A stretch of 64,000 nucleotides of DNA. It comes from Microbispora siamensis. GTDB lineage: Bacteria; Actinomycetota; Actinomycetes; Streptosporangiales; Streptosporangiaceae. A model generated the notes under the pieces. The model saw nothing but the letters and a program-made list of their open reading frames with translations, was not told the origin of the DNA and did not search any database. The position numbers and the translations under genes were made by a program. This document shows positions 33,975-42,888 of this stretch, piece after piece. The stretch's first letter is position 1. Each line of letters starts with the position of its first letter. Location: contig NZ_BOOF01000034.1 in the NCBI RefSeq assembly GCF_016863095.1, positions 62,001 to 126,000 of the forward strand. The letters are read 5' to 3'.

Positions 33975-34352
33975 ATGACGCCACGCATGACCCTGACGGC
34001 GGCGGTGCTCAACGCACCCGACGCACGCGAACTGGCGGTCTTCTACCAGCGGCTGCTGGGCTGGCCGATCGACCAGGACGAACCCGGATGGGTGACGTTG
34101 CGCCCGCCCGGCGGCGGGACGGGCCTGTCGTTCCAGACCGAGAAGCTGTACGAGCGGCCCGTATGGCCCGCGGAGCCCGGGGAGCAGCAGATGATGCTCC
34201 ATCTGGACATCGAGGTGGACGATCTCGGCACGGCCGGGGCCCACGCCGTCGAGGCGGGCGCGACCCTCGCCGACCACCAGCCGCAGGACGACGTGCGGGT
34301 CTACCTCGATCCGGCGGGGCACCCGTTCTGCCTCTGGGTCAAGACGGGCTGA
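33975..34352 (+). CDS. VOC/glyoxalase-like domain protein
   Basis: 125 residues, a compact VOC protein with two beta-alpha-beta-beta units (AAVLNAPDARELAVFYQRLL, MMLHLDIEVDDLGTAGAHAV) and the C-terminal YLDPAGHPFCLWV. Similar proteins bind small molecules or confer resistance; no metal set is certain. AGGAGG lies 4 nt before ATG 33975. Confidence 0.8.
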   Translation: MTPRMTLTAAVLNAPDARELAVFYQRLLGWPIDQDEPGWVTLRPPGGGTGLSFQTEKLYERPVWPAEPGEQQMMLHLDIEVDDLGTAGAHAVEAGATLADHQPQDDVRVYLDPAGHPFCLWVKTG

Positions 34353-34465
34353 CCGCTTCCCAGATGATCTGGCGGCGAGGACGACGGGCGTGTGAAAGCG
34401 GATTAATGCGGGCGACATTCCACGGACGGTGACCGCGTAACAACGCCTGGTCAGACTTCCGGAGT

Positions 34466-35320
34466 ATGAGCGAACCGAGAAATGCCGCCGGCGGGGGCGG
34501 TCACGCGTCTCCCGGCCCGCATCCCCGGCATCCCCATCATCGGGACCATGGCGTCCGGTCCTGGCGGCGAGAGATCGCGGAGCTGGCCGCGCTCTTCCTC
34601 GCCGTCGGCCTCGCCCACGTGCTCACCACCCTGCTCGGCCACCGGGACCCCGGCCCGGTGGTCCTCGTCGGCCTCGGCCTGGCGCTGATCCTCGGCTCGG
34701 CCGCACACAGGCGGCTGTCGGCCTCCGGCGGCGTACGGCTGCGCGCCCGGGTCAGGGCCGAGCAGCCCACGAGCCTGTGGCGGGTGCGGGCCAGGGTCGC
34801 CGAGCGCCCCGGCCGCCTCGCCGCGCTCGCCGGGGCGTTCGCCCGGCTGCGCTGCAACGTCCTCGCCCTGCAGATCGCGCCCGCGGGCAGCGCGGCGATG
34901 ACGCCCGGAGGCTGCGAGGCCCTGGACGAGTTCATCGTCGAGGCCCCGGCCTCGCTCACGCCGCTCGACCTGTGGCGCGCGGTCGACCGGGCCGGCGGGG
35001 CGGACGCCGTCATCGTCCCCGCCCAGGTCAGGGACCTCATCGACCCCGGCATCCAGGCGCTGCTGCTGGGCCGGCGCGTACGCGACGACCCGGGCGAGCT
35101 GGTCGCGGCCATGACCGAGTTGCTGCGGACGGCGGACATCCGCCGGCACGATTCCGGCGAGACGGCTCCCGAGGGAGACCCGACCGTGATGACCGTTCCG
35201 GTGCCGGACGGCGGCGTGCTGGTGGCGCGGCGGCCGGACCTGCCGTTCACGCCGACCGAGACGGCGCGGGCCGCCGCGCTGGCCGCGGCGGCCCGGCACC
35301 GTCAGTGGGCGGACGAGTGA
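34466..35320 (+). CDS. Membrane protein with His-rich N-terminus and ACT-like domain
   Basis: 284 residues. The N-terminus is His/Gly/Pro-rich (GHASPGPHPRHPHHRDHG), then two transmembrane helices (AELAALFLAVGLAHVLTTLL, VVLVGLGLALILGS), then a cytoplasmic ACT-like domain (SLWRVRARVAERPGRLAALA to VLALQIA) and a C-terminal region. The His tract might bind metal and the ACT fold a small ligand, suggesting a membrane sensor (inference). No strong ribosome-binding site. Confidence 0.65.
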   Translation: MSEPRNAAGGGGHASPGPHPRHPHHRDHGVRSWRREIAELAALFLAVGLAHVLTTLLGHRDPGPVVLVGLGLALILGSAAHRRLSASGGVRLRARVRAEQPTSLWRVRARVAERPGRLAALAGAFARLRCNVLALQIAPAGSAAMTPGGCEALDEFIVEAPASLTPLDLWRAVDRAGGADAVIVPAQVRDLIDPGIQALLLGRRVRDDPGELVAAMTELLRTADIRRHDSGETAPEGDPTVMTVPVPDGGVLVARRPDLPFTPTETARAAALAAAARHRQWADE

Positions 35321-35328
35321 GGTGGTCC

Positions 35329-36192
35329 TCAGCCCGCCGCGTCGAGCCGGCCGAGCTCCTCGGGTGACAGCTCCAGGTCCACCGCCTTGACCGAGTCGAG
35401 GATCGTCTCCGGCCGCGACGAGCCGGGGATCGGAATGACCACCGGCGCCTTGGCCAGCATCCAGGCCAGGCACACCTGCTGCGGGCTCACGTTGTGGGCC
35501 CGCGCCACCTCCGCGAACGGCGCGAAGCGCGAGCCCAGCTCGCCCGCGCTGGAGCTGCCGCCGAGCGGGCTCCAGGGCAGGAACGCGATGCCCAGCTCCG
35601 CGCACAGCTCCAGCTCGGGCTCACTGGAGCGGAAGGCCGGGGAGAACTGGTTCTGCACACTGACCAGACGGCCGCCGAGGATGTCGTTGGCCTGGCGGAT
35701 CTGCTCGGGGTTCGCGTTCGAGATCCCGGCATAGCGGATCTTGCCCGCGTCCAGCAGGTCGCGGATCGCCCCGACCGAGTCCTCGTACGGCACCCGCGGG
35801 TCGGGCCGGTGGAACTGGTAGAGGCCGATCGCGTCGACCCCCAGCCGCTTGAGTGAGGCGTCGCACGCCTGCTTCAGGTGGTCGGGTGAGCCGTTGATCG
35901 TCCATGAGCCGTCGCCGGGGCGCAGGTGCCCGCCCTTGGTGGCGACCAGCACGTCCGAGGTGTCCCCGTCGTAGCTCGCCAGAGCCTTGGCGATCAGAGT
36001 CTCGTTGTGGCCCACCTCGTCCGCGTGCAGGTGGTAGGCGTCGGCCGTGTCGATCAGCGTCACCCCGGCGTCCAGTGCCGCGTGGATGGTCGCGATGGAA
36101 CGCTGCTCGTCGGGCCGCCCTTCGATGGACATCGGCATGGCCCCGAGACCGATCGCGCCGACCTGCACGTCGCCGATGCGGCGAGTCCGCAT
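35329..36192 (-). CDS. Aldo/keto reductase
   Basis: 287 residues with the catalytic tetrad: Asp and Tyr in LIDTADAYHL, Lys in VLVATKGGH and His in LYQFHRPDPR. NADPH binding is near PIPGSSRPETI. Reduces aldehydes or ketones; substrate unknown. ATG 36192 with AAGGGGGAT upstream. Divergent from a LysR gene, the classic activator-target layout. Confidence 0.9.
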   Translation of the reverse strand: MRTRRIGDVQVGAIGLGAMPMSIEGRPDEQRSIATIHAALDAGVTLIDTADAYHLHADEVGHNETLIAKALASYDGDTSDVLVATKGGHLRPGDGSWTINGSPDHLKQACDASLKRLGVDAIGLYQFHRPDPRVPYEDSVGAIRDLLDAGKIRYAGISNANPEQIRQANDILGGRLVSVQNQFSPAFRSSEPELELCAELGIAFLPWSPLGGSSSAGELGSRFAPFAEVARAHNVSPQQVCLAWMLAKAPVVIPIPGSSRPETILDSVKAVDLELSPEELGRLDAAG

Positions 36193-36210
36193 AAAAGATC
36201 CCCCTTCGAA

Positions 36211-36235
36211 GGACACAGATCTAAGTTCTGTGTCC
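36211..36235. promoter_or_regulatory. LysR-type binding site between the reductase and LysR genes
   Basis: GGACACAG and CTGTGTCC, perfect 8-bp arms 9 nt apart, 19 bp upstream of the reductase start. Fits a LysR dyad. Confidence 0.6.
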
Positions 36236-36307
36236 TATCCTGCGAATCCGGCATTAAGCCGTCCAACAGAAGATTCCGATCGCATTGAGCAGCGTGGGTG
36301 ATGAGCG

Positions 36308-37180
36308 GTGGAGCTGCGGCAGCTCAAGTACTTCGTGGCGGTCGCCGAGGAGAGCCACTTCACCCGGGCGGCCGAGCGCCTGCACATCGCGCAGTCCGGC
36401 CTGTCGGCGTCCATCCGCGCGCTCGAACGGGAGCTTGGCGCCGACCTGTTCCGGCGCAACACCCGGCAGGTGCGGCTCACGCCCGAGGGCCGGGCGCTGC
36501 TGGTGGAGGCCCGGCGGGCGCTCGCGGCGAGCGACGCGGCCCGTGACGCCGTGGCCGCCGTACGCGGCCTGCTGCGCGGATCGCTGTCCATCGGCTCCCT
36601 GCAGTGCCTGCACGCGGTGGACCTGCCGGCGGTGCTCGCCGGGTTCGTGGCGGCCCACCCCGGCCTCGACATCCGGCTGCGCCACGGCGGCTCGGGCGAG
36701 CTGGTCGAGCAGGTGCGCGAGGGCCGCCTCGACCTCGCCCTGGTGTCGCGCCCGGCCCGCGAGCCCGACGACGTCGTGGTGACCCCTCTCGCGACCGAGC
36801 CGCTCGTGCTGGCCTGCGCGCCGGAACACCCGCTGGCCGCGCTCGGGAGGGTGGGGCTGGAGGCGCTGCGGGGCGAGCGGTTCGTGGACTTCCCGCCCGA
36901 CTGGGGCACCCGTACGCGGGCCGACGAGGCGCTCGCCGCCGCCGGTGTCGACCGGCACGTGGCCCTGGAGGTCACCGACGTCCACTCCCTGCTCGATCTC
37001 GTGGGGAACGGCCTCGGCGTCGCCCTGGTCCCGCGGTCGTTCTCGGCGAAGACCCGCCGCGTGCGCTTCCCGGAGCTCGCGGATCCGGCTCCGATGTGGG
37101 AGACCGTGGCGGTGAGCGGAGCGCCGGGCGGGGCCGCGGCGGCGGCGCTGCTGGACGAGATCCATCGCGCCACTCGATAG
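36308..37180 (+). CDS. LysR family transcriptional regulator
   Basis: 290 residues; winged HTH MELRQLKYFVAVAEESHFTR with IAQSGLSASIRALERELG, then the two-lobe effector domain (LRGSLSIGSLQ, LDLALVSRPA, GNGLGVALVPRSF). Likely controls the divergent aldo/keto reductase. GTG start at 36308. Confidence 0.92.
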   Translation: MELRQLKYFVAVAEESHFTRAAERLHIAQSGLSASIRALERELGADLFRRNTRQVRLTPEGRALLVEARRALAASDAARDAVAAVRGLLRGSLSIGSLQCLHAVDLPAVLAGFVAAHPGLDIRLRHGGSGELVEQVREGRLDLALVSRPAREPDDVVVTPLATEPLVLACAPEHPLAALGRVGLEALRGERFVDFPPDWGTRTRADEALAAAGVDRHVALEVTDVHSLLDLVGNGLGVALVPRSFSAKTRRVRFPELADPAPMWETVAVSGAPGGAAAAALLDEIHRATR

Positions 37181-37282
37181 TTTCTAGTCAAAAATCACCC
37201 AAGTTGGTATATAAGTCCTCATAAGGCTTCGGGTCTCGGCCCTGGGCCACCCCAACAGCCGACGACCACGAAGGCGGCTCTC

Positions 37283-37426
37283 ATGAGCGTGCACGTCCAC
37301 GTCCGCCTCAACGACGGTTACGCCGTCACCGAGGACGGACACCTGCTGGAGCTGAGCAGCTGCCACTGCGGCGCCTCGTGGGAGACGTCGTACCGGGTGG
37401 ACGAGGGCGAGCCGGAGAGCATCTGA
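37283..37426 (+). CDS. Small protein of 47 residues with CHC motif
   Basis: MSVHVHVRLNDGYAVTEDGH, then LLELSSCHCGASWETSYRVD and a seven-residue tail. GAAGG lies 8 nt upstream of the ATG. The sequence looks protein-like, with beta strands and a Cys-His-Cys that might bind metal. No family recognised. The 102 bp between the LysR stop and this start contain an A/T-rich stretch that may be its promoter. Confidence 0.5.
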   Translation: MSVHVHVRLNDGYAVTEDGHLLELSSCHCGASWETSYRVDEGEPESI

Positions 37427-37541
37427 GCCCCACCGGCATCCCGGGCGGTTCCTTCATCGGATCCTCATGGAGATCTCAGCGGAGGCCGAGACGCGCTTCC
37501 TAGCGTCGTGAGACGACGACACGACGCGAAGGACGATCCCG

Positions 37542-39542
37542 GTGACCGTTGACACACTCCGCCCGCCCCGGCCGGCCGTGGGAGCCGTACCCCGTCGGGT
37601 GCCCGCCCGGCTCGCTGCTCCGGCCGTGCTGCTCGCCGCCACGGCGGTGCTGTACGTCTGGGGGCTGGGGGCCTCCGGCTGGGCCAACTCCTTCTACTCG
37701 GCGGCCGTCCAGGCGGGCAGCGAGAGCTGGTCGGCCTTCTTCTTCGGCGCCTCCGACGCGGCGGGCGCCATCACCGTGGACAAGACGCCCGCCGCGCTGT
37801 GGCCGATGGCCCTCAGCGTGCGGATCTTCGGGCTGAACTCCTGGAGCATCCTGGTCCCCCAGGCACTGATGGGCACGGCTGCCGTGGGCGTGCTGTACGC
37901 CACCGTCCGCCGCCGCTTCCCCGTCTGGGCGGCGCTGCTGGCGGGCGCGGTCATGGCGCTGACCCCGGTGGCCGTGCTGATGTTCCGGTTCAACAACCCC
38001 GACGCGCTGCTGGTGCTGCTGCTCACGCTGGCGGCGTACTGCCTGGTGCGGGCGCAGGAGAAGGCGGACACCCGCTGGCTGGTCCTCGCCGGGCTCTGCG
38101 TCGGCAGCGGCTTCCTCGCCAAGATGCTCCAGGCGTTCCTCGTGCTGCCGGGCTTCGCGCTCGTCTACCTGGTCGCGGCTCCGGCGAGCCTGCGCCGGCG
38201 GCTCGGCCGGCTCGCCCTCGCGGGCCTGGCCGTCCTCGTGTCGGCCGGATGGTGGCCGGCGATCGTCGCGGCGATCCCCGCGGACTCCCGGCCGTACATC
38301 GGAGGGTCGCAGGACAACAGCGTGCTGGAGCTCGCGCTCGGCTACAACGGCCTGGGCCGGCTCAACGGCGACGAGGCCGGCGGACTCGGCAACACCAACC
38401 AGCAGGCCGGACTGCTGCGCCTGTTCGACACCGAGGTCGGCGGGCAGATCTCCTGGCTGCTGCCCGCCGCGCTCATCCTGCTGGTGGCCGGGCTGTGGCT
38501 GCTGCGCCGGGCCCCGCGTACCGATCCGGCCCGCGCCGCGCTCGGGGTGTGGGGCGGCTGGCTGCTGGTGACCGGCCTGATCTTCAGCCTGATGCAGGGG
38601 ATCTTCCACGCGTACTACACGGTCGCGCTGGCCCCGCCCGTCGCCGCGCTCGTGGGCATGGGCGCGGCCCTGCTGTGGGAGCGCAGGCGCCGCCCCGCCG
38701 CCGTCGTCACGCTCGCGGCGACCGTGGTCGTGACCGCCTGGTGGGCTTCTGTGCTGCTGTCGCGCGCCTCCGGTTGGCTCCCCTGGCTGGCGCTGGCGGT
38801 CCCGGCCGCCGGCGCGGTGGCCGCCGTGGCGATCCTCGCCCTGCGGCGGGCGCGCGTGCGGCTGTTCGCCACGGCCGCCGTCGCGGGGCTCGTGGCCTGC
38901 CTGGCCGGCCCCGCGGCGTACGCGGTGGAGACGGCGGCCACCCCGCACACGGGCGCGATCCCGTCGGCGGGACCGAGCGGCTTCGGCGGACCCGGCGGCT
39001 TCGGCGCCCGCGGAGCCTTCGGACGGGGCGGCTTCAACGGCGGTCCGCGTGGCGCGTTCCCCGGCCGGCCCGGTCAGGGCGGACTCCCCGGCGGGTTCGG
39101 CGGCGGGCGTGGCATGGGCGGCCCAGGCGGTGGCCCAGCAGGTGGTGCGGGTGGCGGGCTGCTGAACGCGGCGACGCCCGGCGCCGCGCTCACCGCGCTG
39201 CTGTCCGCCGACGCGGGACGCTACACCTGGGTCGCGGCGACCGTCGGCTCCAACAACGCCGCCGGATATCAACTGGCCACCGAGAAACCCGTCATGGCCG
39301 TCGGCGGCTTCAACGGCACCGACCCCGCGCCCACCCTGGAGCGGTTCCAGCAGTACGTCGCCGAGGGACGGATCCACTACTTCATCGGCACGGGCATGGG
39401 CATGGGGCGCGGCGGGACGAGCGGCAGCGACGAGGCCACCCGGATCGCCGCCTGGGTGCAGGAGACCTTCGAGCCGCGGACGGTGGACGGGGTCACGGTC
39501 TTCGACCTCACCACCGCGGCCACTCCGTCGGCAGCCGCCTGA
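37542..39542 (+). CDS. Membrane glycosyltransferase, GT39/ArnT-like, with Gly-rich linker
   Basis: 666 residues. Ten or more hydrophobic segments; the first loop holds GWANSFYSAAVQAGSESWSA with an acidic residue and DKTPAALWPMALSVRIFG, typical of ArnT/PMT-like transferases using polyprenyl-phosphate sugars. Around residues 480-540 is a Gly/Phe/Arg-rich linker (GFGGPGGFGARGAFGRGG), then a soluble C-terminal domain outside the membrane (YTWVAATVGSNNAAGYQL). GTG 37542 after GAAGGA. It probably glycosylates envelope lipids or proteins. Confidence 0.85.
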   Translation: MTVDTLRPPRPAVGAVPRRVPARLAAPAVLLAATAVLYVWGLGASGWANSFYSAAVQAGSESWSAFFFGASDAAGAITVDKTPAALWPMALSVRIFGLNSWSILVPQALMGTAAVGVLYATVRRRFPVWAALLAGAVMALTPVAVLMFRFNNPDALLVLLLTLAAYCLVRAQEKADTRWLVLAGLCVGSGFLAKMLQAFLVLPGFALVYLVAAPASLRRRLGRLALAGLAVLVSAGWWPAIVAAIPADSRPYIGGSQDNSVLELALGYNGLGRLNGDEAGGLGNTNQQAGLLRLFDTEVGGQISWLLPAALILLVAGLWLLRRAPRTDPARAALGVWGGWLLVTGLIFSLMQGIFHAYYTVALAPPVAALVGMGAALLWERRRRPAAVVTLAATVVVTAWWASVLLSRASGWLPWLALAVPAAGAVAAVAILALRRARVRLFATAAVAGLVACLAGPAAYAVETAATPHTGAIPSAGPSGFGGPGGFGARGAFGRGGFNGGPRGAFPGRPGQGGLPGGFGGGRGMGGPGGGPAGGAGGGLLNAATPGAALTALLSADAGRYTWVAATVGSNNAAGYQLATEKPVMAVGGFNGTDPAPTLERFQQYVAEGRIHYFIGTGMGMGRGGTSGSDEATRIAAWVQETFEPRTVDGVTVFDLTTAATPSAAA

Positions 39543-39548
39543 CCGTGC

Positions 39549-40343
39549 TCACCGGTCGGCGCGGGCGATGATCTCCAGCAACGCGGTGTGCGTCTCCCGG
39601 TCGGCGGCCACGACGAGCCCGCCCGCGCCGGTGTGCAGCGGCTCGCCGTGGATGCCGGTCACCACGCATCCCGCGGCCTGGCACACCGCGATTCCGCTCG
39701 CGAAGTGCACGCTGTCGCGCAGATGGCCGTCGGTGACGTACGCGGCGCGCCGGCCGGTGGCGACCCACGCCACCGCCAGGGTGGTGGAGACGACCCGTGG
39801 GTGGAAACGCCCGGCGAAGCCCGGGTCGGCGAGGAGCCCGGCGGCCCGGAAGGCCGGTGCGTTCGGGAACGGCGGATCGAGGTTGACGTCCACCAGTCGC
39901 GATTCGGCCGACGGCGTGAGCGGCTCGTCCCCGGCGTCGCGGCGGACGTAGGCGTGAACCCCGTCCGTCCAGAACACCTCGCCCGCGAACGGGTCGGCAC
40001 AGGCCGCCGCCGTGATGGTCGAGCCCACGCGCAGGGCGACGTTCACCGCGACGAGCATGGTGCGCGCTGCGTAGTTCCGCGTACCGCACAGGGGATCGAC
40101 CAGCCACATGCGCTCCGCGCCGTCCCGCCCCGTGCGTCCGCTCTCCTCGCCCGTCACGGCGTCGTCCGGACGAGCCGTGCGGATGACGCCGAGTATGGCC
40201 TTCTCCGCTTCGATGTCCGCGGCCGTGGCGAAGTCGTCCGCGGATTTCGCGAAGCGCGTCAGCGATGTCCCCCACATGGCGCGCACGACGGCGGCTCCGG
40301 CCTGCGCCGCCGTCAGGGCCAGTTCCTCGTCTGTGATCGGCAC
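39549..40343 (-). CDS. Inositol monophosphatase-like protein with altered metal site
   Basis: 264 residues of the IMPase fold: ATAADIEAEKAILGVI, VTGEESG, WLVDPLCGTRNYAA and the late motif HFASGIAVCQAAGCVV. The canonical DPLDGT reads DPLCGT, so the second metal-binding Asp is Cys; this may mark a separate subfamily or altered activity. Start uncertain: GTG 40343 fits the domain, and GTG 40361 or TTG 40406 are alternatives without a ribosome-binding site. Confidence 0.75.
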   Translation of the reverse strand: MPITDEELALTAAQAGAAVVRAMWGTSLTRFAKSADDFATAADIEAEKAILGVIRTARPDDAVTGEESGRTGRDGAERMWLVDPLCGTRNYAARTMLVAVNVALRVGSTITAAACADPFAGEVFWTDGVHAYVRRDAGDEPLTPSAESRLVDVNLDPPFPNAPAFRAAGLLADPGFAGRFHPRVVSTTLAVAWVATGRRAAYVTDGHLRDSVHFASGIAVCQAAGCVVTGIHGEPLHTGAGGLVVAADRETHTALLEIIARADR

Positions 40344-40467
40344 GAAGAACAGGACTATCACGATGGTCGGCGCCGTCGTGCTGCACGGGTGCGGGGCTCT
40401 CCCCAAGGCGATCGGTTCTCACTAGGCTGATCCAGAAGTTTCCTCTGTTCAGGTGTTGGAGCCGCTC

Positions 40468-42051
40468 ATGTCCCCCGCCTCGCCGGATGTCGCCCTCGCC
40501 CGCCGTCAGTCGCTCGCGGACCTGCTCCGGCGCTCCGCCCGGCGGCACCCCGGCCGCCTGGCCGTGGCGGACGCGGCCCGATCCCGTACGTACGCGGAGC
40601 TCGACGAGGACGTGACGCGGGTGGCGGGCGCGCTGGCCGCCCGGGGCGTGCGTCCCGGGGACCGGGTGGCGGTGCTGTCGCGCAACAGCGTGGACTACGT
40701 ACGGACGATCTTCGGCGTGGCCCGCGCCGGCGCCGTCCTCGTGCCGGTCAACTTCATGCTCGGCGCCGACGAGATCGCCTACGTCCTGTCCCACTCCGGC
40801 GCGGTCGCGCTGATCGCGCAGGACGCCCTGCTGCCGGTGGCGCGCGACGCGGCCAAGCAGGCCGACGGGCTGCGGCTGCGCATGGTGTACGGCCCGGCGC
40901 CGGAGGAGGGCTGGGAGCCGTTCGACTCGCTGCTTCGGGAGGACGTCGCCGAGCCGGTCGTGCCGATCGGGCCCGACGACCCCGCGCAGATCCTCTACAC
41001 CTCGGGCACGGAGTCACGCCCGAAGGGCGCCGTGCTGTCCCACGCCGCGCTGATCGCCCAGTACGCGAGCTGCGTCATCGACGGCGGCATGACCCGCGAC
41101 GACGTCGAACTGCACGCGATGCCGCTGTTCCACTGCGCCCAGCAGCACTGCTTCCTGGTGCCGGACATCCAGCTCGGCGCCTCCAGCCACATCCTCCCCG
41201 GAGCCGACCCCGCCGCCGTACTGGAGGCGATCGAGCGCAACAGGGTGACCAAGTTCTTCGCGCCACCCACGGTGTGGATCTCGCTGCTGCGCCACCCGGA
41301 CTTCGACCGGCGCGACCTGTCCTCGCTGCGCAAGGGCTACTACGGCGCGGCGATCATGCCAGTCGAGGTGCTGCGGGAGATCGGCGAGCGCCTGCCGGAC
41401 GTGCGCCTGTGGAACTTCTACGGCCAGACCGAGATGGCGCCGGTCGCGGTGATGCTCCAGCCGGAGGACCAGATCCGCAAGGCGGGCTCGGCCGGCCAGG
41501 CCGCCCTGAACGTCGAGACCCGGGTCGTGGACGCCGACGGCAACGACGTCCCTCCCGGGGAGATCGGCGAGATCGTGCACCGCAGCCCGCACGCGATCCT
41601 CGGCTACCTGGACGACCCCGAGAAGACCGCCGAGGCGTTCCGGGGCGGCTGGTTCCACTCCGGCGACCTCGGGGTGATGGACGAGGAGGGCTACCTCACG
41701 GTCGTCGACCGGATCAAGGACATGATCAAGACCGGCGGGGAGAACGTCGCCAGCCGCGAGGTCGAGGAGGTCGTCTACGAGCACCCGGCGGTCGCGGAGG
41801 TCGCCGTCGTCGGGGTCCGCCACCCGAGCTGGATCGAGGCGGTCGTCGCGATCGTGGTGACCAAGCCGGGCGCGACCGTCACCGAGGAGGAGCTGCGGGC
41901 CCACGTCCGCGCTCGGCTCGCCGCGTTCAAGGTGCCCAAGGCCGTCGCGTTCGTGGACGCCCTGCCGAAGAACCCGAGCGGCAAGATCCTCAAGCGCGAA
42001 CTCCGAGACCGCCACGCCGCCCTCGCCGACCGCATCCCCGGCACCCGCTGA
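40468..42051 (+). CDS. Acyl-CoA ligase (AMP-forming)
   Basis: 527 residues, ANL superfamily: P-loop-like ILYTSGTESRPKGAVLSH, FYGQTEM, FHSGDLGVMDEEGYL, DRIKDMIKTGGENV and the catalytic Lys in NPSGKILKREL. Activates a carboxylic acid through an acyl-adenylate. ATG 40468 is preceded by TTGGAG at 7 nt; a GTG at 40453 is less likely. Monocistronic and followed by IS debris. Confidence 0.92.
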   Translation: MSPASPDVALARRQSLADLLRRSARRHPGRLAVADAARSRTYAELDEDVTRVAGALAARGVRPGDRVAVLSRNSVDYVRTIFGVARAGAVLVPVNFMLGADEIAYVLSHSGAVALIAQDALLPVARDAAKQADGLRLRMVYGPAPEEGWEPFDSLLREDVAEPVVPIGPDDPAQILYTSGTESRPKGAVLSHAALIAQYASCVIDGGMTRDDVELHAMPLFHCAQQHCFLVPDIQLGASSHILPGADPAAVLEAIERNRVTKFFAPPTVWISLLRHPDFDRRDLSSLRKGYYGAAIMPVEVLREIGERLPDVRLWNFYGQTEMAPVAVMLQPEDQIRKAGSAGQAALNVETRVVDADGNDVPPGEIGEIVHRSPHAILGYLDDPEKTAEAFRGGWFHSGDLGVMDEEGYLTVVDRIKDMIKTGGENVASREVEEVVYEHPAVAEVAVVGVRHPSWIEAVVAIVVTKPGATVTEEELRAHVRARLAAFKVPKAVAFVDALPKNPSGKILKRELRDRHAALADRIPGTR

Positions 42052-42147
42052 GCTTCATCGGCGGTTACCAGCAGGCCGACGAAGGGTTCCCGGCACCGAG
42101 GTTCGGTCATCGCAAGGACCGGTGCCCGGATCTGAGAAGTCGGGGAG

Positions 42148-42321
42148 GTCGGGCAGATCACCGGCACGACGAAGGCGCTGCAGCGGATCGCTGGCCGCAA
42201 GCGGCTGCTGGTGATCGGCGACTCCAAGCTGATTTCGTATGCGAACCTGGCCGCCCTGGACGGCGAAGGGGCCTCCTTCATCGCCCCGGCCTCTAAGACC
42301 TATCTCGAAGTGGAGGTGTAA
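42148..42321 (+). pseudogene. IS1634-like transposase fragment
   Basis: 58 codons reading ITGTTKALQRIAGRKRLLVI, then GDSKLISYANLAALDGEGAS and FIAPASKTYL, resembling the DDE-core region around the second Asp of IS1634/IS4-type transposases. No start, no terminal repeats. The sequence on to about 42450 (IEDAMCLKRRVGYVAD in one frame) may be more of the same remnant. Confidence 0.65.
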
Positions 42322-42479
42322 GGCAGCCTGAGGTTGGATGCGGCCACCTTGACCGACGCGGGAGCTGGCACGTCATCGAGGACGCGATGTGCCTGAAGCG
42401 TCGCGTCGGCTACGTCGCGGATGCGGGAGTGGGCCGCGCAAGGGTGATCCGGTAGTCAATCTGCGGCGTGTTCGTGCAC

Positions 42480-42690
42480 TCCTGACGCTACGCTGCCCGG
42501 CACGCGACATCGCTCGCCATGCTCGCCCACGCCTACCTCGCCATCACCGCGGCGGCGGCCCCCTAAAAACAGCCGCCGCCTGGTGCGCCTCACCCCCGCT
42601 GAAATCCGCTGTCTCCTGGCGCATCTGGCCCAAGCGGTCACCCGCCCGCTCGGTTTCGCCCTCACTTCCCAGACGTTAAGCCCAGGCACA
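42480..42690 (+). pseudogene. IS701-like transposase C-terminal fragment, frameshifted
   Basis: LAHAYLAITAAAAP then, in another frame, RRLVRLTPAEIRCLLAHLAQ and AVTRPLGFALTS. This is the familiar C-terminal end of IS701/IS4-type actinobacterial transposases. It abuts the 3' side of the RHS locus. Confidence 0.6.
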
Positions 42691-42692
42691 AC

Positions 42693-42872
42693 TCATGAAC
42701 GATTCTGACTGCGGCTGAGGACGATCAGACCAAGTCCGATGAGGACTAACGCCGCCAGGAAAATTCCCCACTCAATCGGCCAGGGACCGAGATCCACGTC
42801 CACTAGCATCGCCAGTGCATCCACCAGGAGCAGCAGGAGTCCTGGAAACAGGAACTTTCTAGCCTCACCCAA
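42693..42872 (-). CDS. Small two-helix membrane protein, candidate immunity protein for the RHS tip
   Basis: 59 codons from a TTG at 42872 with GGAGG 11 nt upstream, starting 16 nt after the RHS stop. Two hydrophobic helices (FLFPGLLLLLVDALAMLV and WGIFLAALVLIGLGLIVL) are separated by DVDLGPWPIE. A small membrane protein directly downstream of an RHS toxin tip is the usual place for an immunity protein, and membrane immunity fits a pore-like toxin. The function is inferred from place and topology. Frame and composition match the low-G+C end of the RHS gene. Confidence 0.55.
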   Translation of the reverse strand: MGEARKFLFPGLLLLLVDALAMLVDVDLGPWPIEWGIFLAALVLIGLGLIVLSRSQNRS

Positions 42873-42888
42873 TTTTGTTCAGTCCTCC

